This document shows positions 11,578 to 23,505 of a stretch of 64,000 bases of DNA, piece by piece. The notes under the pieces are model-generated. The model searched no databases. It was given only the letters and a program-made list of their open reading frames with translations, and was not told the DNA's origin. Within the stretch, counting starts at the first letter, position 1, and the number at the start of each line of letters is the position of its first letter. The translations under genes and the position numbers were made by a program. Source of the stretch: Geosiphon pyriformis (Eukaryota; Glomeromycota; Glomeromycetes; Archaeosporales; Geosiphonaceae); the NCBI GenBank assembly GCA_016748015.1, contig JAAOMT010000519.1, forward strand, positions 300,258 to 364,257, read 5' to 3'.

Positions 11578-13202
11578 TACTAATTGTACCAAAAAAATTG
11601 AAAAGGGCTTTTAAATATTGGTTTAATTATATTCAGAACAAATGATCGTGGGTGCCTAACTATTTTTAAATCCGTGAGATGTTTTAATGCAGTGAAACAA
11701 TAATTGTTTCTCACAGCGAAAAATAACTTGTGAGAGCGAAATTAATTACTTAAATTAATAAAAAAACCTAAATTCGATGTATAACAAACATCAAGCATCC
11801 ATGAGATCTTGGATTAAAATTCAAAAAGTCCTTGCTTGTAAAAAAAAAACGATCCATAGAAATGGATTAAATATCAAATCATTTTGAATCGATTTCAAAA
11901 TTATTATTTCGAAACTTCTAGAATTATTATTATTATTTATTGTAAATTTAAAGCTTCCGGTTATTATCGGTGGAAAAATTTTCCTGCTAAAAAATCTAAA
12001 AATTTAGAAATTTCTATTTTAGTATATGATTTATTATTATTAAAAAAACTTAAAAGTCAGGTCATGATGAGCACTACAGGTAAAATAAGTTGTTGAATCT
12101 AATTTATTTAACCAGCATGTATTTTTTGTTTGTATACAATAAACCTTTTGTATAATTTTAAAAAGTCCCCATATCGGTTAATGAATTGTGTGAGTTTAAA
12201 GTTTAACTTGAAACCTTATTAGATTTATATATTCATTTTCTTTTGGAAGGTTTAATTCTATCGAATTATAAATTATTGAACTACAAACAACAGCCCAGAC
12301 ACTTTTGCCTGGATTTTCGGTTTGAAAATATTTGTGGACCAACATACATATATTTACTAATATCGATATACACAAAAACTTTGCCACAATTTTTATAGGC
12401 CAAGTTTTTAAATCCATCATAAACTAATAAATCCTACGTTCAGATTAATAATCAAACTTTTACAACAATTTTGAACAAAATACTTTTATTTAATATGTCA
12501 TAAATTTTCTTCCAACAATTTCTAAAGAAAAATTTTTAGACTGAATTTGACTTTCTTCCTAAATTATAGATTTAAGAAATGTACTCAATTATGGTATCGA
12601 TACAAAGGTATGACGAAATGTTTTCTGTATTAAAAATCATTTTGAGGCAAGAGAAATCAATTCCAAATATTTTTATCTCGCTGTTTTTTTCTGACGCAAT
12701 TTCTTTATCGATAAAATTTTATTAATAAAATTTGAACTTTTTAGATTTTTAAACAAATGTCTAGTCATTTTAAATGGAACTCTAAGCTTATTAAACTTTC
12801 ACTCATGTATGGTGATATCATTAAGAAGAAATCGATCCTTAACCATCAAGTTGGGAGTTGAGTTATCTAATTTTATTTGCATTACCAGAATTGGTTAAGG
12901 ACTTGTCATTCCATTAATATAAGGGATTGACGTTTCGATTTTGGCACCTGTTTTGACTCTTTAAATTTTAATTTCCCTAATGAAAATGTAAGAAAAGGTT
13001 AGCTTTGAATTCTTACATTTAGATAACCTTCTAAGAAATTGTATTTTGTCAATGTAGAAAGAGATATCAACACGATGAAGCTCAAAAAAAAATTATTTGT
13101 TTTATGCTATACAAAGTTCTCACGCCTAGTAACGATTAGCGTTTTAGCCTTGTTTAAATCGCTTAATTAGATGGTATTTTGTAAAGAGACATCACATTTA
13201 AT
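11578..13202. other. Intergenic, nothing recognised
   Basis: AT-rich with only short frames (a 74-codon minus frame at 12196-12420 begins with a hydrophobic stretch but has no other support). Confidence 0.4.
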
Positions 13203-13425
13203 CTATTTTTTACCATTTATATAGAATGACCAAACATTGAATGTCAAAAATTAAACCCAAGGCATTAAAATGAATTAAATATGGTTCTAGTTCCTTGTCA
13301 AAGCTTCTGTTTTTTTTTTACCATTTATTCAGAATTAACAAACATTGAATATCGAAAATTAGATTCAAGACATTAAAATGAATTAAATATAGTTCTAGTT
13401 CCTTGTCAAAGGTTCTATTTTTTTA
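13203..13425. repeat. Tandem direct repeat, ~105-bp unit, two copies
   Basis: Copy 1 (about 13203-13306) and copy 2 (about 13307-13416) share taccattta, aacattgaat, cattaaaatgaattaaatat and ttctagttccttgtcaaag in the same order with scattered substitutions. A T-run separates them, and the start of a third unit follows. Confidence 0.7.
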
Positions 13426-13913
13426 TTAACATGTAAACAAGTGGTTGTCAACCTATTCTTTGATTTTTCCAGACATGTCTAGCTTGAAATATTTAATACT
13501 TTTTATCGCTTTTGAAGATTTTAAAAACAAACATACCATTAAATATTTTTTGATGTCACTAATTATAGAAGTTAAAAATTAGTAATATCATGGAAAAAGA
13601 AATTTGCTTGTAAAAATTTTACTTGAAAGATATATTTGTGATAGATTTTTTCTTTTAAATATCTCTTTCGATTAATAACATCATTAATAGCACTTGTAAT
13701 CGATTCTATAAACTAAAATTTTTGTTTTTTTTCGGCATGAAAAATTGGAATCACGGAAAATAATATGCGTACCAATGAAGATACTTCCATTTTTGAATAT
13801 CTGCGATTTGCTGTGAATCTTGGGTAAAACAAAAACAAAAAATTATATTTTTTTGTCCGATTAATTGGCACTTTTAGGTGCTTTTCCAATTTCTGTTTGA
13901 ATTACATCATATA

Positions 13914-14141
13914 ATGACATATGCTTTTCACAAATCTTTTTTGCAGCTCAAAAAGTTTTTAAGGCATCTGGTTGAAAATACCCGACTCGCCCGATCACTT
14001 GATTTCGAAACTATCTTTGGGTACAAAAATAGCCTCCTTCTTAATACACCAATACTTAATCAATCCCCAGAAACCCGTGTTTCGTTAGCTAATTTTCATT
14101 CTGCAAAGTCCAAGATTAATTTGTCCAATGCTGAAGGTTAA
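13914..14141 (+). CDS. Possible small gene or terminal exon, hypothetical
   Basis: A 75-codon frame from the ATG at 13914 (open upstream to a GTG at 13878) lies in an island clearly less AT-rich than its flanks. The frame is preceded by acceptor-like sites (cttttag at about 13877 and ttttttgcag at about 13947) and, further upstream, an ATG frame ending at a donor-like gtaaaa near 13824, so it may be the last exon of a spliced gene. I could not find a phase-consistent join. No domain is recognised; the sequence is Leu/Ser/Asn-rich with a basic N-terminal half. Confidence 0.3.
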   Translation: MTYAFHKSFLQLKKFLRHLVENTRLARSLDFETIFGYKNSLLLNTPILNQSPETRVSLANFHSAKSKINLSNAEG

Positions 14142-14159
14142 ACATAAAATTTTTGCGTG

Positions 14160-16960
14160 GGAAGGGTTTTACACAAAGAAAGAGACTTATCTCTTTTGTT
14201 TTGAGCAGATAATAGAAGAATTTGATTTCGGAATAATTATTAAAAGCATATGCCAGAATAAGAAGTTGGGAAGAAAATGATTAAAGTTGATCACTCAATT
14301 AGTTGCGATCGTTTGATATTTACTTATCACATGGTTAAATTTTCAATAAAATTATAATAGTTACATAATTTAATACGAACTTTTAAAAAAAATTTACAAA
14401 TGGGTAAGGCGTGATGAGATATCTTTTTACTACCATTTTTTGCACACCACTCTAAGTGTTCCTTGAATTTTCTAAACTCATAAATATTTTTTACCTAGTT
14501 TTCGTGAATAAATCAAAGAAAAACCCTTTCCTGAAATTTTTTATAAAAATGACTATAATTTGTTTCATTGTGATTATTGATTTCACTTAATATTTTTCAA
14601 ATATCTTTCTTTTTTGTCAATTATTAATAATTATAATGATATTATTTATCAAAAACATACTTTTAATATTGGCAAATAAAATATGAATTTTGTTTTAATA
14701 TCACTTTCTTTGAAATATTTTTCAAATACTCAAAATCTAGCAATAATTAATATTAATATATTAAAAAATGCTTAGCGGTTGTAAAAATAAAAAAGGATCT
14801 ATATACAATATTATTAAGCCAAAGTATTTTATTTTATTTTATTTTTATTCAAATAAAATTATGATTATATCTTTCTTATGATGAAGTTTTTTGAAAATTT
14901 TTTTATTTTTTTATTGATTACAAAAAACATTAAGTTTTATTTTAAAAAAGATTATTAAACTCACCATGTTGTTTTTATTTATTATCTTTCCAATAAAATT
15001 TAACCCTTTTAACAAAGATTAATTTTTAATTCAAAATAATAGTAATCAATGACAAAATTTTAGAGCATTTTACTCACAAAATTATTTCATATCAACTGTT
15101 TTTTTTGAGCTAGATAAAGTTACAATTAGGGATTGAATCACAAAAAAAAATAAAATTTTTTTTTGCTTATAATTCCATAAATGAAACTTTTCATATGGCT
15201 ATTTATGTATAATAAATTTTTTCAACTATTTTGAAATCAATAGATGTTTTTATAGAATAAAAATAGGTTTAAAATTTGGATTCACAAAAAAATAGTTTTC
15301 TTGAGAATATTCTCAATAAAACAAAAATTAATTATTAATTAATATTTTTATAAATGTTTGGGGTGAATTTGCTCTAAAGACAACAGTTATCAAGAAAAGT
15401 AACTGTTAGTCAATGTGCAAATACTTGTGATAGTTTTGGTAACGAAATCAACTAAATTAAAATGCTATAGGTTTTATAAAAAGTGTTAAGTAATGAGATG
15501 ATAGTAATACTAATAATAATAAGTTTTGGCCCTCCAAAAATTAGAAATGTGTTTTGTTTTTGTGAAAATAAAAGAATTAAGATTAGAAATGTGTTGTATA
15601 ACACTAAAAGCTTCCCAACATGTACTATTTAATAATAAAACTGGACAGTCTGAAAAATAGCAGCATTTTATGATAAATATAAAATGAGCATTAATAATTG
15701 AACGGTGCTAGAATAAGTGAAAAACGAAATAAAAACAAATAAAAAAAAGTAAAGGTTATTTTAACACCCCAGCTTATTATCAAAAATACATATTTTTAAA
15801 AAGCCACCATTTTATTTATAAAATAAAGTAAAAGATATGCATAAAATTTACTGTCTTCAGTCCCGTTCACACTTAAAAATTAAAATTTGATATTTTCAAT
15901 GAATAATAAATTTAAATGAATGTCTAAAAATATAATTTCAAACAAGATTTCAAGAATGTTTGTTTAATAATAAAAACATCTTATTAAAATTTCTTAAATT
16001 TAAAGAATACAAAATCTTACAATTAATTTAAAATAAAGCTGATAAATCTAGTGTTTAGGTACATTCCAGCTGGATTAAAGAATCTCATTTAAAAATTATG
16101 ATTACAATATTTATATCAAAATATCAAAGATTATAATATGCTTCAAAAATTGAAAATATTCTTTTGCATTAATGTTAAAGTAATTTTTTCAAAAGTGAAT
16201 CTTGCAAAGGTTAAGCTAATTTCAAACTACAAATATAATATATACATTCGAGATAAAAAGTCACCAGGCACTTTTTAATTAGGATTGCAAAATTAACCAA
16301 AAATGCTACTAAATTTAAAGAAAAACCTTTAACTTTTTGGTATAAGTTGGTTTTTGTTGATGTATTCTTGCTGAAAATGTATTAAAAAAATTATTAAAAT
16401 TTGTGCTTTGCATAAATTAATTGGTTTATACAAAAATAGAATTTAATTAAACAAAAAAAAATTTAATAGTAATAATTTTATCTTGATTGTTATACATAGT
16501 AAAAATGAAAAAAATAAATTTATAAAACTTTGAAAACAAATTTGTTTTCTTGAATTTATTAAAATTACTATTATTTTCTGGCAACCAATATTTTAAATAT
16601 CTGAATTAGTCAAAAAGTTAAATTTTGACATTTGAAAAATGAATTACAATCAACTAATATAAAAAATTTATAAAAAATTAATTAAATTTATATTAAGACA
16701 TATTTAAACATGCATTGAAATTATTGATACTTTAAATTTTATTCATAATAATAAATAAATTTTCTGGCAATTTTAAGAGTATAAGATAAATATTATCCAA
16801 ATTTATTTTTAATACTATATTTATCAACACAACCACATAATAAAAATTGGTATTTTTCTAGGTAAAAAAGTCAATAATTTATTAACTTAAATGTTTTCAA
16901 AAATTTACTCAATAAAATCATTAACCTAGTTGATAAACTGGATATTAATTAATTTTAACA
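14160..16960. other. AT-rich desert
   Basis: No supported gene. It includes a short (TTTTA)n tract near 14826-14846 and many A/T homopolymers. Any transposon here is too decayed to identify by eye. Confidence 0.45.
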
Positions 16961-16964
16961 AGTA

Positions 16965-17460
16965 CAGTACACCGTAAAAGTATTCGACTCAACTCGATTT
17001 TTCAAAGCTCATCACGTAAGTATTTTATCAATACCTCAATCAGATTTTGGTCAAGTGACGTCGATGATCATTAACATTAACATCATTTTCCTCAATAAAA
17101 CATTTTTTGAACAATGTTTCGGATCATTATCTTCCTGCAAGACTCACTTTATAGAACAAAATGGAAAAAAACTTTTTTCATATATTGCGATCATAAAATT
17201 AGCCTTGAAATTGTGTTATAAGCTAATCATACATTGACTTTTAATACTTCACGAACCAGAATAATTCAGGAAACTGCCAGAAAATATAACTTGGATTCTA
17301 GTCAAAATCATCTTTTTGTTTGGCAGTTTGGAAAGTTTTGTCATATATTTACTTCTATCCCTTACGTAAACGTCGTTGAATAGAGTCTAGCTAATGTTAA
17401 CCTTTTATTTTATCATTTTCCTATTGTAAATCATTAGAGTTTAGATTAAATTTTTTTTTT
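16965..17460 (-). mobile_element. Tc1/mariner transposase remnant (copy A, minus strand)
   Basis: On the minus strand, reading 17460 down to 17035, LQEDNDPKH (around 17146-17120) matches the second catalytic Asp motif of Tc1/mariner DDE transposases. LDQNLIEV near 17055 corresponds to the PDLNPIE block. The segment 17235-17460 is the reverse complement of a related copy at 25675-25895 (aaaggttaacattagc, cgacgtttacgtaagg and others in order). A possible terminal inverted repeat, acagtacaccgtaaaagtat, lies at the left end near 16965. The frame is interrupted and no complete transposase remains. Confidence 0.7.
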
Positions 17461-17760
17461 GCAAGTTGTACAATTTTGGCGTCTTGCTTTGGGGTCTTTT
17501 GTTTACTCCCAATAAAGGGCAGCTGCATGTTCAAGTTTCGTAACGCTTATGTATTGGGAGACATTTCTGCGGCATGGAACTTGATAATGATATCAGCTTT
17601 TTATGTCATTCTTTGTCTTCGGAAAATCTTGAGGTCGGATACTTTTGCGGTACGCTGTAGGTGGAGCCTTTTTTCTGCTAACCATTGCGAGCCCAAATTC
17701 AATTATTCAATATGCTGAGAAAAAGGGCCATGCATATAAGAAAAATTTACAAATTTTCAA
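17461..17760 (+). pseudogene. Fragment of a membrane-protein gene, frameshifted
   Basis: A GC-richer island. One frame (17470-17650) encodes a hydrophobic span (ISAAWNLIMISAFYVILCL). From about 17635 a different frame continues with a second hydrophobic span and a polar tail (YAVGGAFFLLTIASPNSI), ending at a TGA near 17765. The join needs a frameshift in ttttgcggtacgctgtagg, and no plausible intron fits. The ATG-less start follows an acceptor-like tttttttttgcaag. This reads as a broken exon of a two-span membrane protein. Family not recognised. Confidence 0.3.
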
Positions 17761-17765
17761 TTCAT

Positions 17766-18231
17766 GAACCAGGGAATTCGAGTATTTATAATTTGTAGTT
17801 TTTCAAGAAGAATCCGAATTATTATAAATAGTCAGCTTTAAAATTTGAACAGAGGCAGTTGCGAGAATCTCTAACTTAAGAATATGAAAAAAGGTAAGGA
17901 AATTCATGGTTCACCTTGAATTGAGACAGTTTTTAAAAATGATTAATGCATTCTTTTTTGTTTTCAAAACTAAAAGATACAAAAAGAATTCTTTACTTTT
18001 TAAAATTAAGAAAATTTCTGTTTGTTCAACAAGTGCGCACACTACAGAAATTTAACAATGAATAATTGACATTAAGTTTAATGTCAAGGTCTAAGATTTG
18101 GAATGAATTTTTTAAAAAAGAGACTACCTTTTTTAATATTATTGTACTGTGGGCCTTTACTCATTTGAAATGCTAATTGTTAAGTGTACTATAGGGTAGG
18201 ATGTTAAAACCTCTATCCGATTCGTGAAACT
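17766..18231. other. Intergenic, nothing recognised
   Basis: No open frame of interest; 3' flank of the secreted-protein gene on the minus strand. Confidence 0.35.
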
Positions 18232-18831
18232 TTAAGGGGATGGGGTTGGGGTTGGGAATGAGGGTGAGGATGGGTCTATGGTGACCGTTGAATTAGAGGA
18301 CGATGTTGGTATCACTGTAACAGTTGGAGTCTCGTCGCTATTGCTAATGGGAGTACTAGTGGGAGTGGATTGATTAGTCGGGGGAGGCGTAGCTTCACGA
18401 GTAGTTATTGGAGAAGGTGTTGTAGGTGTGTAAGTAGGTGTTTCGGCCAAATCAAAATTTGAGAGGTCACCATTATTATTGCTTGGATTAAAGCCTAACG
18501 CATTTTCAGGCATCATTATTTCGTCTTTTGCTACAATTTCATTTGTTTTAAATTTAATTAATTTTTTTATATGAATTTCTTCAAAATAATCAGGCAGAAG
18601 AACATTCTTGAAAGCATAATTACCCATTCCCTTTTCTGTGAAAAGGGAATCTAGACCATTAGCCCCAAGACCCGTTAAACTATAGGAATCCAGTCCTAAT
18701 TGTTCAACGGCCAGTGGGTTTTCAATTGGCATGGCTTCAGAAAGGAATAAGCGAGTCCCAAGACATGAAAAAATTGACGTAATGGCAATGAATAGGATAG
18801 CTTGCTTAGTAGTAGTGTAATAACAATACAT
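18232..18831 (-). CDS. Secreted Ser/Thr/Pro-rich protein, effector or wall-protein candidate
   Basis: A 199-aa frame from the ATG at 18831-18829 (an in-frame TTG upstream is not a likely start). Residues 1-30 form a signal peptide: KQ then AILFIAITSIFSCLG. The middle region (to about residue 130) is mixed, with two close GLGxNGLDS-like turns. The C-terminal 70 residues are low-complexity Thr/Pro/Ser (TPTYTPTTPSP type), suited to heavy O-mannosylation, and the chain ends without a hydrophobic GPI tail. No enzyme domain is seen. A TATA box lies about 85 bp upstream. A second Ser/Thr-rich secreted gene lies 1.8 kb away on the same strand. Cell-surface or apoplastic location is inferred from the signal peptide and composition. 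Confidence 0.65.
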   Translation of the reverse strand: MYCYYTTTKQAILFIAITSIFSCLGTRLFLSEAMPIENPLAVEQLGLDSYSLTGLGANGLDSLFTEKGMGNYAFKNVLLPDYFEEIHIKKLIKFKTNEIVAKDEIMMPENALGFNPSNNNGDLSNFDLAETPTYTPTTPSPITTREATPPPTNQSTPTSTPISNSDETPTVTVIPTSSSNSTVTIDPSSPSFPTPTPSP

Positions 18832-18914
18832 GATGAGAGTATTTGATAGCAAAGAAAAATACAGGTAATTTTTTTTTGTAGTTGTAACTAAATTCTTCCG
18901 TTAACATGGATAAG

Positions 18915-18922
18915 TATTTATA
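18915..18922 (-). promoter_or_regulatory. TATA box of the secreted-protein gene
   Basis: The minus strand reads TATAAATA about 85 bp before the ATG at 18831, in DNA otherwise lacking such a motif nearby. Confidence 0.45.
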
Positions 18923-18999
18923 CCTTCCGATTTCAGCTTGATATTTGGATTGGCATCTCTTGACGGAGAACTTGGTTTTCAAATCTAATAACCTCCTAA

Positions 19000-20637
19000 G
19001 CCTTTCAGAAAACAATAATAGTAACAAAACTCAATGTGACTACCGTCTCGACAAACACTTTGGAAAATCGTGTCATCAAAACTGTTGCAAAATTTTCACT
19101 TATTTTAATATAGTAACCATTCTAAATATTTATTTTATAAGGTCATTTTTTCTGTTTCTCTTGAAATTTTTTAATTTGGTTAGACTTTCTCCTGCCTAAT
19201 CATTTAAAAAAAGACCAAAAAGAGCAAGATCCCACGAATCTACATGTGTTTAATCTTGCTATCAGTTTGGAAAATCAAAAATTTGTTTTTTGTTTTGGAA
19301 TCCCAATATTTTATCAAAATAACTTGGAAATTAGCAGTCTTAAGGACTTTTTCAACCAGAAAAAAGCAAATTGACCAAAAGTAATGAATTTCAAAAGAGT
19401 TTAAAGTCTCAAAAATTGACAGATTGATTCTATGAACTTTACTAGATAGATTTACTGAAAATTTATGACCGGTCACAGTTTAAAAAGCAATAAATCCTTG
19501 AAAACGGTTATAGCTATATTTGTTGGCAAAATATTTTTTAGGATTAGAAGCGTTTTAGATCTGAGAAGAGCTGTTCCATATATTTATTCAATAATTGATA
19601 TTTTTAAAGTTTGCAGAAATATTGTTAAATAACTCCAAATTTGAACAGAATTCATTTGAAATTATCTTAAAACCTGTAAAAAGATTATCAAGTCGACATG
19701 TTGATGCTTTGTGTTTATTATATCGACCTCCTCGAAGATACATACAGTAAATAAGCAATTCGATCAAAATAACTTGTTGATTTGAAGATTTAGAGCAGTT
19801 ATACGTGAAAATTAATCTAATAGTATGACCCGGTGTTTATGAGAATTACACTCTCGAGATTATATGCTTAGCTTGAAACAAACCCTTAGATGAGTAGTTT
19901 TACATATCACAAAACAAATGATCCCACAACATCTATGCCAAACTATTTACATATAAAAATCATATCTGACACGTAGAAATGTTTTTGGCAGTTAGAATTT
20001 CAGTCTTTTTTTTTTCAAAATATAAGAATTTATTTCCTTTCTTGGAGATTATTTTTTGAAACCATTTTCTACATTTCAAAGCTTTCATGTGTTTCAAAGA
20101 AATCTAGCTTTACAGTTGAATAAATATTATGAGAATATTTATTGCTTATCAAAATTGGCATTAGTTTGTTGATTGATGGATTTTATAAAGGAATTCTGGA
20201 ATGTAATAGTCATTTAGGTGAATATATGAGGACAATCTGAATTAGTAATTGAATTTGAGTATAAAGTTAAAAAGCTTTTCACAAAGTAAAAAAAAATAGT
20301 TTGTCGAAAGTTTAGCCACCAAAAATTTATCATTTGACTGACGAAAGATCTCTTATTTCATGGATGAGCAATTGAAAGATAAATAATGGTGATTTTAAAA
20401 AAGCCAAGAGGTTGAATAGTTCGTTTTGCATTCTTTTGCTCTTATAAAAAAAGGCACAAATCATGTATGTATTAATCAGGACTTTGAAATCAACCAGGGG
20501 TATTGTGGCAATTTAATTAAAAAGGACTTGAATGTATCAAAATTTTGGAATTTTAGTAAAATACCAAAAAAATAAATGTTTAGGAGTAAAGATGACAGAA
20601 ATCTCACTACACAACATAGTTCTCATCCAAAAACGGA
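19000..20637. other. Intergenic, nothing recognised
   Basis: Two overlapping short frames (around 18945-19199 plus and 19240-19476 minus) have no domain or composition support. No other feature seen. Confidence 0.4.
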
Positions 20638-21060
20638 TTAGAAATAGTCAAAAGCCAGTCTTGTGAAAAGATTTAAAAACCCTATTTTGAGCAGAAAATG
20701 AGTTCCGATTTTCACACTTTGAGTTGCGTCACTTGGAGTGAAGATTACAGTAGGTGTAATAATAGTTTTGCTAGAAATTGTTGAACTGGACGTTGTCGAT
20801 ACGGAATTATTTGTAGCAATAGTGGGTGAACTTAAAATTATTGTGGGAGAGCTGCTAGTGGGTGAACTTAAAATTATTGTGGGAGAGCTGCTAGTTGGCG
20901 AGTTCGGAAGAATGCTAACAGTGCCATTAGCGTTGGTATATCCTTGGTTTTGAAACGCTCGATATTTAGGATTTGTGCCAACCTCGTTTGAATTTGTGAC
21001 GGAATTTGTTAAAGAAATCCATAGAATAAATGTGATTATATAAATCTTTTGAAAAAGCAT
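20638..21060 (-). CDS. Small secreted Ser/Thr-rich protein with tandem repeat, possibly GPI-anchored
   Basis: A 140-aa frame from the ATG at 21060-21058. It begins with a clear signal peptide (MLFQKIYIITFILWISLTNS). The mature part is Asn/Ser/Thr/Pro-rich and contains two identical 12-residue units (SSSPTIILSSPT), encoded by a perfect 36-bp duplication, plus a third partial unit. The last 25 or so residues (LLKIGFLNLFTRLAFDYF) are hydrophobic after a polar S/D-containing stretch, which is compatible with a GPI-attachment signal, though the two charged residues make that uncertain. Such proteins in fungi are usually wall-associated or secreted effectors; no family is recognised. It is on the same strand as the larger secreted protein at 18232-18831. 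Confidence 0.6.
   Translation of the reverse strand: MLFQKIYIITFILWISLTNSVTNSNEVGTNPKYRAFQNQGYTNANGTVSILPNSPTSSSPTIILSSPTSSSPTIILSSPTIATNNSVSTTSSSTISSKTIITPTVIFTPSDATQSVKIGTHFLLKIGFLNLFTRLAFDYF
20822..20893. repeat. Perfect 36-bp tandem duplication inside a secreted-protein gene
   Basis: Copies at 20822-20857 and 20858-20893 are identical by direct reading. A diverged third unit adjoins. The length is a multiple of 3, so the frame is kept. Confidence 0.9.
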
Positions 21061-21311
21061 TTTTTAACCAAGGTCAAAATATTCTTTGGTGAATTAGCTG
21101 ATTCAATTTTGCTTTCATATAGAGCTATAGTTTAAAAAGGAATGCAGCTCATCTATGTTTTCATTGAACAAATACTTTGTAGGGAGTACATAAATAAGAT
21201 CTACTACACTTGCTGATCTGTATTAGTTTTGGGCAATCTCTAAATCGAAGTTTTATTAAAAATCGGATTTTAAACTAAAAAAAATGGGGAAAAAAGTTTT
21301 TTTTTCTGTTA

Positions 21312-21336
21312 CAGTCAGACCTCCATAAAAGAACCC
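21312..21336 (+). repeat. Left TIR of the pogo element
   Basis: Begins cagtcagacctccataaaag; preceded by TA. Reverse complement of the right end with two mismatches in 25. Confidence 0.9.
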
Positions 21337-21692
21337 TCGATAAAAGAACAACCTCTTACAAAAAACATTTTTTTATAGAACCAATTGATTAATTAACAAT
21401 TTTCCCTTTATAAGAACAAGAACATAATTTTATCAAACGTTTATTCGAAATTTACCTTCATATAAGAACAAATATCACGTGCTAGATGTTAATTGGTAAT
21501 TGGGAAAAGAGTTAGAACGTATTGAATTGATTTCATCCTAACTTTCTTTTAAATCGATTTACTCTTTTTGATTTTGTCTGTTTTTACATATAGCCATTTA
21601 GCCCTTATTGTATTCTAATTCAGGCTTGCTAAAACCAAATCTAATATTATTATTATAGGCACATTTTCTAACAGACTTGCTAAATTATCACA

Positions 21693-23297
21693 ATGTCGGA
21701 ACCTTTATTCAAAAAACAAAAACGAGCAACAGTCAATGATGCTCTTCATAAAGAAATTTGTCAATATTCCAAAAATCACTATGGCACGAAACATGATGAT
21801 ATTGTAGCTTACTTTAATCATAAATATCCAGAACTTCATATTTCTCGTCCAACTGTCTCCAAGATAATCAAAGAGCATGCAAAGTGGTTGAATATTGAAA
21901 TTGATGAAATCTCAGAAAGATCTATTCGACACAAAAGCGTTAAATTTCTATTATTAAACCAAGCTTTAAGTTATTGGATAGAACAAGTAACTGCAGCCAC
22001 TATTGAATTCAATGATCAATTAATTAAAGAGAAAGGAAAAGAATTTGCCAAACTTCTTGATATGCACAGAAATGAAATACAATTCTCAAATGGATGGGTT
22101 CAAAAATTCAAAAAATGAAACCAGTTACGTGTTTACCGATTTCATGGTGAAGCAGGAAGTGTATCAACTGAAAGTTTACCAGAAGAACGAAGAAAATTAA
22201 AAACCATTATATCCGAATTTGATCTTGCTGACATATATAATGCTGATGAAACAGGATTATTTTTTCGTATGGGACCAAATCAAACACTTGCAAAACGTCG
22301 AAATGCAGGAAAAAAATTGGTATATTATATTTACCAATTGTTATCGTTATATATTATTGTTATATTAAATTAATTGGGTTTTTTATAGAATAAATCTCGA
22401 ATTACAATTTTTTTTGCTACAAGTTCAACTGAATCTCACAAATTACAACTTTTAATAATTGAACATGCAAAAAATCCAAGATGCTTTAAAGAAATTAATA
22501 CTTCCAACCTACCTGTGATTTACAAGTTCAATTCCAAAGCATGGATGCGCTCAGATATATGGAAAGCATGACTCAAATATATAAATGAAGGCTTCAAATT
22601 CAAAATCGGCATATATTACTTTTGGTTGATAATGCAACTTCTCATCATACTCAAATCAGGGAAGATTCATTCCAATTAACCAATATTACTTTGCACTATT
22701 TTCCTCCAAATACAATATCACATCTTCAACCAATGGATGCTATCATTATCAAATCTTTCAAAGGCAAATATAAGCACTTATATTGTCAACATATTTTACA
22801 TCAATTTGAACAAAAAATTAACATTGAACAGTTAAGTAATATAATATATACAGTATTATTATCATTATATATTATATAATTTTATCTAATATTAAATTAT
22901 TTTTTAGAAATAAATTAAACATAAAACAAGCAATTGATTATGTTGTTCAATCATGGTTTCAAGTAGCACCTGTTACAATTCAAAACTGTTAGAAATTCAA
23001 GAATCCGAAACATTAATTGCTATGTATATATTCAACAATTTACCATCAAATGCACAACAATTGGTCAAAAATCTCGAAGATTATACTGTAGCAGTTGATG
23101 AATTATTGGCAACTGAAAATATTCTTGATGATAATGAAATTGTAGATATGGTTTTAGCCGATGCTCAAATTGAAACCAATACAATTAATGACTCGGAAGA
23201 AGAATTAGAAGAATCTCCACCTGCTATAATTACAATTACAGAAGCATATGAAGCATTAAAAAAGGTAATTAGATTTGAAGAGCAATTAGCAGTATAG
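21693..23297 (+). pseudogene. pogo/Tigger transposase (CENP-B-like HTH plus DDE), inactivated
   Basis: The ATG is at 21693. The first 141 codons carry the N-terminal HTH and the CENP-B-type HTH (ending FSNGWVQKFKK, a family hallmark), and stop at a TGA at 22116 that interrupts the protein. In the same frame follow RVYRFHGE and YNADETGLFFR (first catalytic Asp), an intron at 22320-22388 (gtatat...ttatag), FFATSSTESHK, a TGA at 22569 where Trp is expected, a frameshift, then LLVDNATSHH (second Asp) and FPPNTISHLQPMDAIIIKSFK (third acidic residue). A second AT-rich intron-like gap (about 22840-22908), a TAG near 22990 at an expected Trp, and another frame change precede an acidic C-terminal part to 23297. 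The DDD triad is visible but the gene is broken in at least five places. Confidence 0.88.
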
Positions 23298-23480
23298 AAA
23301 ACCAAAATTTACTTAGAAAAAAATGAAGGAAAATTCTAAAAAACAGGTAACAATTAATCAATATTTTAATAATAATAATAATTGATTGAATTAATAAATA
23401 AATATAGTTTATTTGATAATAATTATAAAGCTCTATAATAGAACACCTCTAAAATGGAACATAATTTGCATGTCCCAACT

Positions 23481-23505
23481 GTGTTCTTTTATAGAGGTCT
23501 GACTG
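23481..23505 (-). repeat. Right TIR of the pogo element
   Basis: The minus strand begins cagtcagacctctataaaag; followed on the plus strand by TA. Confidence 0.9.

Larger units (their letters stand above)
21312..23505 (+). mobile_element. pogo/Tigger-type DNA transposon, near full length
   Basis: Terminal inverted repeats at 21312-21336 and 23481-23505 match at 23 of 25 positions (cagtcagacctc then ataaaagaac) and are flanked by TA on both sides (21310-21311, 23506-23507), the target duplication of the Tc1/mariner/pogo superfamily. Sub-terminal copies of the taaaagaac/tagaacac motif occur inside both ends. The 2.19-kb element carries one transposase-like gene in the plus direction. The ends are well preserved, so insertion is fairly recent compared with the other transposons in the window. 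Confidence 0.92.

Noticed and set aside
11012..11614. Two plus-strand frames opposite the 326-aa gene.
   Set aside because: They are antisense shadows; the minus frame is longer and has a good ATG and protein-like composition.
17055..17237. 60-codon plus-strand frame.
   Set aside because: It is the antisense of the Tc1/mariner block containing the DNDPKH motif.
20738..20953. 71-codon plus-strand frame with repeated VGELKIIVGELL.
   Set aside because: Antisense of the perfect 36-bp repeat in the secreted-protein gene.
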